Below are positions 5,375 to 8,604 of a stretch of DNA of 8,604 nucleotides, piece after piece. The number at the start of each line of letters is the position of its first letter. The stretch's first letter is position 1. Origin of the DNA: CAZDEK01 sp964504625 (GTDB lineage Bacteria > Patescibacteriota > Saccharimonadia > CAILAD01 > GCA-016700035); contig CAZDEK010000036.1 of NCBI GenBank assembly GCA_964504625.1, positions 1-8,604 on the forward strand. Direction: 5' to 3'. The translations under genes and the position numbers were made by a program. A model generated the notes under the pieces. It was not told the origin of the DNA, made no database searches, and worked only from the letters and a program-made list of their open reading frames with translations.

Positions 5375-5667
5375 TTGTCTTTCCCGACATTTGAGGTGTC
5401 AGGAGACGTACCAGCACTCTTGAGCTTATCGAGTGATTGTAGGGTTTTTTCGTTGAACCGGATCTGCTTGGATTGTGCTGATTCTTCTTGCTTCTTTTCA
5501 AGCGCTGAGAGGTCGCTTGGGGCAAAGAAGAGGTTCGTCAAGAAATATGCCGTGTAACCAAGCAGAGCTATCACGGCCAGGACTCCGATCATACCGATGT
5601 ACTTGCCTAATGGTTTAAGGTAGGCACCGAGACTGCCTGAGAGCTTCATGTTGAGGTTGAGTTTCAT
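5356..5667 (-). CDS. Small membrane protein in the PilP position of the pilus operon
   Basis: This 103-residue protein has one membrane helix (about 22-46), followed by a charged, probably helical segment (51-84) and a short disordered end, DNPFAPN. It follows pilO by 13 bases and is the last gene of the operon, the slot that PilP occupies in pilMNOPQ clusters. The terminal NPFAP resembles the DPF(A/R)P motif found in PilP-type and related pilus-assembly proteins. Unlike classical PilP there is no lipobox cysteine; it has an uncleaved-looking helix and no beta domain. I infer a minimal alignment-complex component for a cell without an outer membrane. The ATG at 5667 is preceded by GGGAAG about 10 bases upstream; an in-frame ATG at 5649 is a weaker alternative. 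Confidence 0.75.
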   Translation of the reverse strand: MKLNLNMKLSGSLGAYLKPLGKYIGMIGVLAVIALLGYTAYFLTNLFFAPSDLSALEKKQEESAQSKQIRFNEKTLQSLDKLKSAGTSPDTSNVGKDNPFAPN

Positions 5668-5680
5668 GCTAGGATCTTCC

Positions 5681-6238
5681 CTATGGTTTTAAGTATGCTA
5701 CGAGATTCATGGAGATATCTAATTGGTCGGGCGAATTTACAATTTTGTTGGTTGCGAGACTGGTCACAGAATTAAAGCGGCTGATGGTATTTAAGCGTGA
5801 TAAGAACGCGATGAGCTGGGGATAGGTGCCTCGTAGTCGGAGGCTAATCGGAAGAATGTAGAGGTCTTGTTTGGCAGCTGCTTGATTGGTGTTAGGGTTT
5901 TTAGGGGTGGCTGCTCCAGTGAACGTTAGGCTAGAGATGGCCACACCGGTTTGAGCGCCAGCACCTTCTAGCTCAAGCAGGATTTCAGCTTGTTTCGATT
6001 GGCGTGGTAGTGCCCGGTCGATATCATCCAGTCGAGATTTGGCATCATCATATTTACGAGAGAGCTCAATGAGTTGGCTGGTTCGTTTCTGGCTGTCAGC
6101 AAGCTCGAGCTGCTTCTTCTGGACGCGTTCTTTTTGCTCGGTCAGTTCACGCAGGCCGTATACATACCCTGCCGTACCACCCGCGATCAGAATTGCCAAA
6201 GTGCCACAGAGGATATAAAAGGTCAGCTTAGGTTTCAC
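5681..6238 (-). CDS. pilO: Type IV pilus assembly protein PilO
   Basis: PilO pairs with PilN in the inner-membrane alignment complex that links the cytoplasmic PilM ring to the rest of the pilus machine. The 185 residues comprise an N-terminal membrane helix (about 5-28), a coiled coil (about 30-76) and a ferredoxin-like C-terminal domain. The latter contains LPRQSKQAEILLELEGAGAQTGVAI and the characteristic YPQLIAFLSRLNTISRF segment (139-155). The GTG start at 6238 overlaps the pilN stop (GTGA) and has AGGAG 8 bases upstream, a good ribosome site. A low-complexity loop rich in N, A and K (109-123) separates two strands. The gene ends in TAG, 13 bases before the next start. Confidence 0.9.
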   Translation of the reverse strand: MKPKLTFYILCGTLAILIAGGTAGYVYGLRELTEQKERVQKKQLELADSQKRTSQLIELSRKYDDAKSRLDDIDRALPRQSKQAEILLELEGAGAQTGVAISSLTFTGAATPKNPNTNQAAAKQDLYILPISLRLRGTYPQLIAFLSRLNTISRFNSVTSLATNKIVNSPDQLDISMNLVAYLKP

Positions 6239-6789
6239 TTCAGCGCTCCTTCCTTGAGGCCAACGGTTAGTGTCATCCGGTAGCTTGGTTGGCCGGTGTA
6301 TGGGTCTTTATCTGGAGTGAGTTCTTGAATGGCAGCAGAGTTAAAGCGAGAAGAGGCTTCGAGAGAGTTCTTAAAGTTTGCAGCTGCTTGTTGGGTTTTA
6401 GCAAAAGCCGTTAGCTGCATGGCGGTCGCACTGGCATCAACTGAAAACGTATTAATGTATACGTCAGGAGGTGTTTTGGCGGCGAGCTCATTAAGTAGCG
6501 CAATGTAGTTAGATCGATCGGCCTGGACTTTCTCGACAGCACTCAATCGATCAGCCAGTGCTTTTGCCTGTGATTCGATAGCTCCATATTTCTTTGTATT
6601 TTGCGTATCTTGCGTGAGTTTGGCATCTAAGTTGTCCATCTCACGGCCAAGGGCAAACCAGCTAGCGACGAATGCCGCACTAATCACGATAATGAGCCCA
6701 ACAGCTAGCCAGATGATATGTACCAGGCGGCGATTACGTATGGCATACGCACGCTGCTCTTTGAAGATTGGAGGTAATAGGTTGATCAT
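6235..6789 (-). CDS. pilN: Type IV pilus assembly protein PilN
   Basis: PilN binds PilM through its extreme N-terminus and heterodimerises with PilO across the membrane. The protein (184 residues) begins MINLLPP, the conserved PilM-binding INLLP motif. It continues with a membrane helix (about 22-47), a coiled coil (about 48-95), and a C-terminal domain with NELAAKTPPDVYINTFSVD and a beta strand SYRMTLTVGL near the end. The ATG at 6789 overlaps the pilM stop (ATGA), with GAGG about 9 bases upstream. Tight overlaps on both sides indicate fixed stoichiometry with PilM and PilO. Confidence 0.92.
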   Translation of the reverse strand: MINLLPPIFKEQRAYAIRNRRLVHIIWLAVGLIIVISAAFVASWFALGREMDNLDAKLTQDTQNTKKYGAIESQAKALADRLSAVEKVQADRSNYIALLNELAAKTPPDVYINTFSVDASATAMQLTAFAKTQQAAANFKNSLEASSRFNSAAIQELTPDKDPYTGQPSYRMTLTVGLKEGALK

Positions 6790-7862
6790 TCGACGAAGCC
6801 TCGCATGGCTAGTCCAAAAGCAGTGGTATATGCTGTTGCCGTCGCTTCATCCATACCTTGAGGTAGCTTCATGCCACGATGACCCCATGGGCTTGAGATA
6901 TCGACGGGTAAGCTGAGCTGGCGGGAGAGATACTCGGCAAAACCAGGCATTCGGGATATGCCACCAGTCAGGAGTAGGCGTTGCACATGTTTGGTGCGTT
7001 CATCGGCGCCCCGTTCAGCGTGGTATTTGACGAGCTTTTTGACCTCATTGACGAATAAGTTGAGCTGCGGCTGAAGGGCAGTCAGGATTTTTGACTGGAT
7101 ACCTGATTCGGCGATTCCATAGCTGACTTTGATCTGAACGGCATGTGGCTCGTCGATCTTCAGGGCGCGCATGAGAGTCTGCGTGAAGCTATCACCACCT
7201 ACGTTAACAGTTGTTGTCACCCGGACGACATCGGTAACGATTGCCATATCGGTCGCATGTGAGCCAATGTCGATCACCATGACTGGCTCAGTGGCGCTAC
7301 CACGTGGGTGAAGGGCTCGGATATTGGCGGCCAAGGTAGTCTCGAGACTGTGCGGGGTGAGCTTTAAGAACTCGAAGAGCTTCATGTAACTATCAATAAT
7401 GGCACGTGGCGCGGCTGCTAGCAGGATCTCATACTCACGTACCTCTCCTTGGTCATTTTTGATAGCGGCTACGATCTCAAAATCAAGATATAGGTCTGTC
7501 ATTGGCATAGGTATGTACTGCTGAGCCTCCCATTGAACGGCTTCAGAGAGTTTTTCATGCGACATAGCAGGCAGCGTGATAATACGACTAAAGAGATGAG
7601 CTTGCGGTAGGCCACTGGCTACAGAATGGGCTGTGATGTGTCCATTGGCCGGGTGCTTGAGGGCCGCGAGAAGGCCTCGGGCGAGGCGTTCTGGTTCGGC
7701 AATCACACCCTCAATAACCATGGCCTCTTCAAGCGGCACCGAACCATATCCGACCAATGCAAAACCCTTACCAGCACGGCGAAGTTGGAGGAATTTTGCC
7801 ATATGTTGGCCTATGTCGAGGCCAAAAATGACCTGCTTTTTATAGATGACAGGGAAGTTCAC
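6786..7862 (-). CDS. pilM: Type IV pilus assembly protein PilM, actin-like ATPase
   Basis: PilM is the cytoplasmic actin-fold (FtsA-like) protein that docks on the N-terminus of PilN. Its 358 residues show the actin-family nucleotide motifs: phosphate 1 FGLDIGQHMAK (13-23), phosphate 2 VMVIDIGSHATDMAIV (194-209) and the adenosine motif LLLTGGISRMPGF (296-308). The segment AVQWEAQQYIPMP (108-120) is typical of PilM. The start is GTG at 7862; no Shine-Dalgarno sequence precedes it, and -10-like sequences close to the codon suggest a leaderless or short-leader transcript. The stop overlaps the pilN start by ATGA. A hairpin and an upstream promoter separate it from the pilin gene, so pilMNO and the small last gene can be expressed apart from the abundant pilin. 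Confidence 0.94.
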   Translation of the reverse strand: MNFPVIYKKQVIFGLDIGQHMAKFLQLRRAGKGFALVGYGSVPLEEAMVIEGVIAEPERLARGLLAALKHPANGHITAHSVASGLPQAHLFSRIITLPAMSHEKLSEAVQWEAQQYIPMPMTDLYLDFEIVAAIKNDQGEVREYEILLAAAPRAIIDSYMKLFEFLKLTPHSLETTLAANIRALHPRGSATEPVMVIDIGSHATDMAIVTDVVRVTTTVNVGGDSFTQTLMRALKIDEPHAVQIKVSYGIAESGIQSKILTALQPQLNLFVNEVKKLVKYHAERGADERTKHVQRLLLTGGISRMPGFAEYLSRQLSLPVDISSPWGHRGMKLPQGMDEATATAYTTAFGLAMRGFVE

Positions 7863-7871
7863 TAGTGATAT

Positions 7872-7882
7872 ATCGTACGAAA
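7872..7882. promoter_or_regulatory. Second copy of the TTTCGTACGAT palindromic site, upstream of pilM
   Basis: On the minus strand these 11 bases repeat exactly those upstream of ruvA (3035-3045), centred on the palindrome TCGTACGA (7873-7880). The site lies 9 bases before the pilM start codon and overlaps a TACGAT -10-like sequence (7877-7872), so a bound protein would block transcription or the start codon region. Confidence 0.35.
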
Positions 7883-7901
7883 TGCTTATGATTACTACTT
7901 T

Positions 7902-7910
7902 ATTGTAGCA
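7902..7910 (-). promoter_or_regulatory. Possible extended -10 promoter of pilM
   Basis: On the minus strand TGCTACAAT (7910-7902) matches the extended -10 pattern TGnTATAAT with one change. It predicts a start near 7895 and a leader of about 33 bases lacking a ribosome site. The -35 region (TTTAGG) is poor. It lies just beyond the pilin terminator hairpin. Confidence 0.4.
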
Positions 7911-7921
7911 AGCTTGAGGCT

Positions 7922-7959
7922 TTTCCTAAACGAAACCAGCCGCCAAAGTGACGGCTGGT
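7922..7959 (-). terminator. Terminator after the pilin gene
   Basis: An 8-bp perfect stem (arms 7952-7959 and 7935-7942) with a 9-base loop, read on the minus strand, is followed by TTCGTTT. The interrupted T-run suggests partial termination, leaving some read-through into pilM. Confidence 0.6.
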
Positions 7960-7979
7960 GACGATTGCAGCGTGATAGG

Positions 7980-8387
7980 CTACTGCTTGTTGACGACCTC
8001 GTAGGTGTCGGTGGTGCCAGACTTAATCTGCTTATCCTGCTTGTTTTCCAGGGTGGCTTGCAGAGTGAAGCTGGTGTACACTGGTCCGCCAGCTGGGAGT
8101 GGCGTGTAAGTGTACGTGCCGCTCTTCGGATCATTTGGTATCGTCTTCAGGTAATTACCTGCAGTCAGCGTGGCCAGGTCGGCTGGGTAGGCCTGGTTGT
8201 CGTTGTAGTACTGCTCAAGACCACTTGAGATGGCGTTCAGGTCCTGCTTACGACGGACGTCGCGAGCTCGGATCGGGCCATTGATCAGGTTTGGCAGCAC
8301 CAGTGCGATCAAAATACCGATGATCACAATGACGATGAGCAGTTCGAGTAATGTAAAACCCTTCTGCTTGCGTAGTGCTTGAATCAT
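7980..8387 (-). CDS. Type IV prepilin (major pilin or pseudopilin)
   Basis: This 135-residue prepilin is cleaved and methylated by a prepilin peptidase and polymerised into the pilus. It has the class IVa signature: a short basic leader MIQALRKQKG, cleavage before F11, glutamate at mature position 5 (FTLLE), and a hydrophobic helix (about 12-35) that continues as DVRRKQDLNAISSGLEQYYNDNQAYP. The globular part is short, with PNDPKSGTYTYTP. There are no cysteines, so the usual C-terminal disulfide loop is absent; this resembles GspG-type or Gram-positive/CPR pilins. The ATG at 8387 is chosen because it gives the canonical leader; GGAGGA (8406-8401) lies 13 bases upstream. An in-frame ATG at 8435 lies ahead of the predicted transcription start. 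It has its own strong promoter and a terminator, fitting high expression. Confidence 0.93.
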   Translation of the reverse strand: MIQALRKQKGFTLLELLIVIVIIGILIALVLPNLINGPIRARDVRRKQDLNAISSGLEQYYNDNQAYPADLATLTAGNYLKTIPNDPKSGTYTYTPLPAGGPVYTSFTLQATLENKQDKQIKSGTTDTYEVVNKQ

Positions 8388-8390
8388 AAC

Positions 8391-8407
8391 GTAAGGATTA
8401 TCCTCCA
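8391..8407 (-). promoter_or_regulatory. Distant, self-pairing ribosome site of the pilin gene
   Basis: GGAGGA (8406-8401, minus strand) is 13 bases from the ATG, longer than usual. Its last bases can pair with TCCT downstream (AGGA-TAA-TCCT), a small hairpin that would either mask the site or shorten its effective distance to the start codon. Confidence 0.4.
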
Positions 8408-8436
8408 AATTTTTTAGTTCTATGAATACAAGCATG

Positions 8437-8466
8437 ATTATAAGTGCTTATGCTTAAGGCAGTCAA
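8437..8466 (-). promoter_or_regulatory. Strong sigma70-type promoter of the pilin gene
   Basis: On the minus strand TTGACT (8466-8461) and a perfect TATAAT (8442-8437) are 18 bases apart. The start predicted near 8430 gives a 43-base leader with GGAGGA. The spacer contains the imperfect palindrome ATAAG-TG-CTTAT (8440-8451). Confidence 0.8.
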
Positions 8467-8480
8467 CGATTTTGTGATGC

Positions 8481-8604
8481 TTAAAAAGCGCTCGAGAGCT
8501 GGTAGAGTGGGCCAATCACCGAAATGATAATAAAGCCAACGAGGGAGCCCATGACGATCAACATGACTGGCTCGATGATAGATGACAGATTAGCTACTAG
8601 GGCT
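8481..8604 (-). CDS. pilC: Type IV pilus inner-membrane platform protein PilC/GspF, C-terminal end
   Basis: Only the last 40 residues are in the window, ending at TAA (8483-8481). They read NLSSIIEPVMLIVMGSLVG (5-23) and FIIISVIGPLYQLSSAF (24-40), the characteristic final membrane helix and tail of the GspF/PilC family (the EP followed by a hydrophobic G-containing helix and a P-x-Y motif). PilC is the polytopic platform on which the PilB and PilT ATPases act. It is upstream of the pilin gene in the same direction; no hairpin separates them, so some pilin transcript may come by read-through. Confidence 0.88.
   Translation of the reverse strand, partial: ALVANLSSIIEPVMLIVMGSLVGFIIISVIGPLYQLSSAF

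Noticed and set aside
8388..8435. Pilin start at ATG 8435
   Set aside because: It lies one base from the -10 box, upstream of the predicted transcription start, and would add 16 residues before an already typical prepilin leader.
8445..8483. Three copies of TGCTTA near the pilin promoter
   Set aside because: They are six-base matches in AT-rich sequence, and one spans the pilC stop codon; too short to claim as repeats or operators.
1..8604. CRISPR array, insertion sequence or phage module
   Set aside because: No regularly spaced repeats, transposase, integrase or terminal inverted repeats were seen on either strand.

Overview
The window looks like a piece of a small-genome bacterium of the Candidate Phyla Radiation (Patescibacteria), most likely a Saccharibacteria (TM7) relative. 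This is an inference from the compact type IV pilus operon (pilC-like, pilin, pilM, pilN, pilO and a small PilP-like protein), the two-helix PH-domain protein behind ruvB, overlapping start/stop codons and many short proteins. An actinobacterium is the main alternative, because the window also carries a WhiB-type iron-sulfur regulator, a family otherwise typical of Actinobacteria and their phages. TGA is used as a stop by several intact genes, so the genetic code is the standard bacterial one, which excludes the UGA-glycine lineages (Gracilibacteria/Absconditabacteria).

Region 1 (1-2122, + strand) is a pyrimidine cluster: the 3' part of pyrF (OMP decarboxylase) with a strong terminator, then a good sigma70-type promoter driving an unrecognised 148-residue acidic helical protein, pyrE (orotate phosphoribosyltransferase) and an unrecognised 96-residue protein, closed by a second strong terminator. 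PyrE and PyrF are the last two steps of UMP synthesis.

Region 2 (2123-5352) is Holliday-junction processing: ruvC (+), then a whiB-like gene on the opposite strand, then ruvA-ruvB (+, overlapping by ATGA) and a PH-domain membrane protein. The WhiB gene splits the usual ruvCAB order. ruvC, ruvA and the PH gene each have a -10 box ending 6-7 bases before the ATG and no Shine-Dalgarno sequence, which suggests leaderless transcripts. RuvB carries a cysteine where the family's sensor-2 arginine is expected.

Region 3 (5356-8604, - strand) is the type IV pilus operon, read right to left: the 3' end of a pilC/gspF gene, a type IV prepilin with its own strong promoter and terminator, then pilM, pilN and pilO with 4-base overlaps, and a small PilP-position membrane protein. 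The last gene converges on the PH gene with only 3 bases between the two stop codons, inside an inverted repeat that gives both proteins nearly the same C-terminal residues.

No tRNA, rRNA, CRISPR array, insertion sequence or phage gene is visible. The longest stretch without a gene is just over 100 bases.
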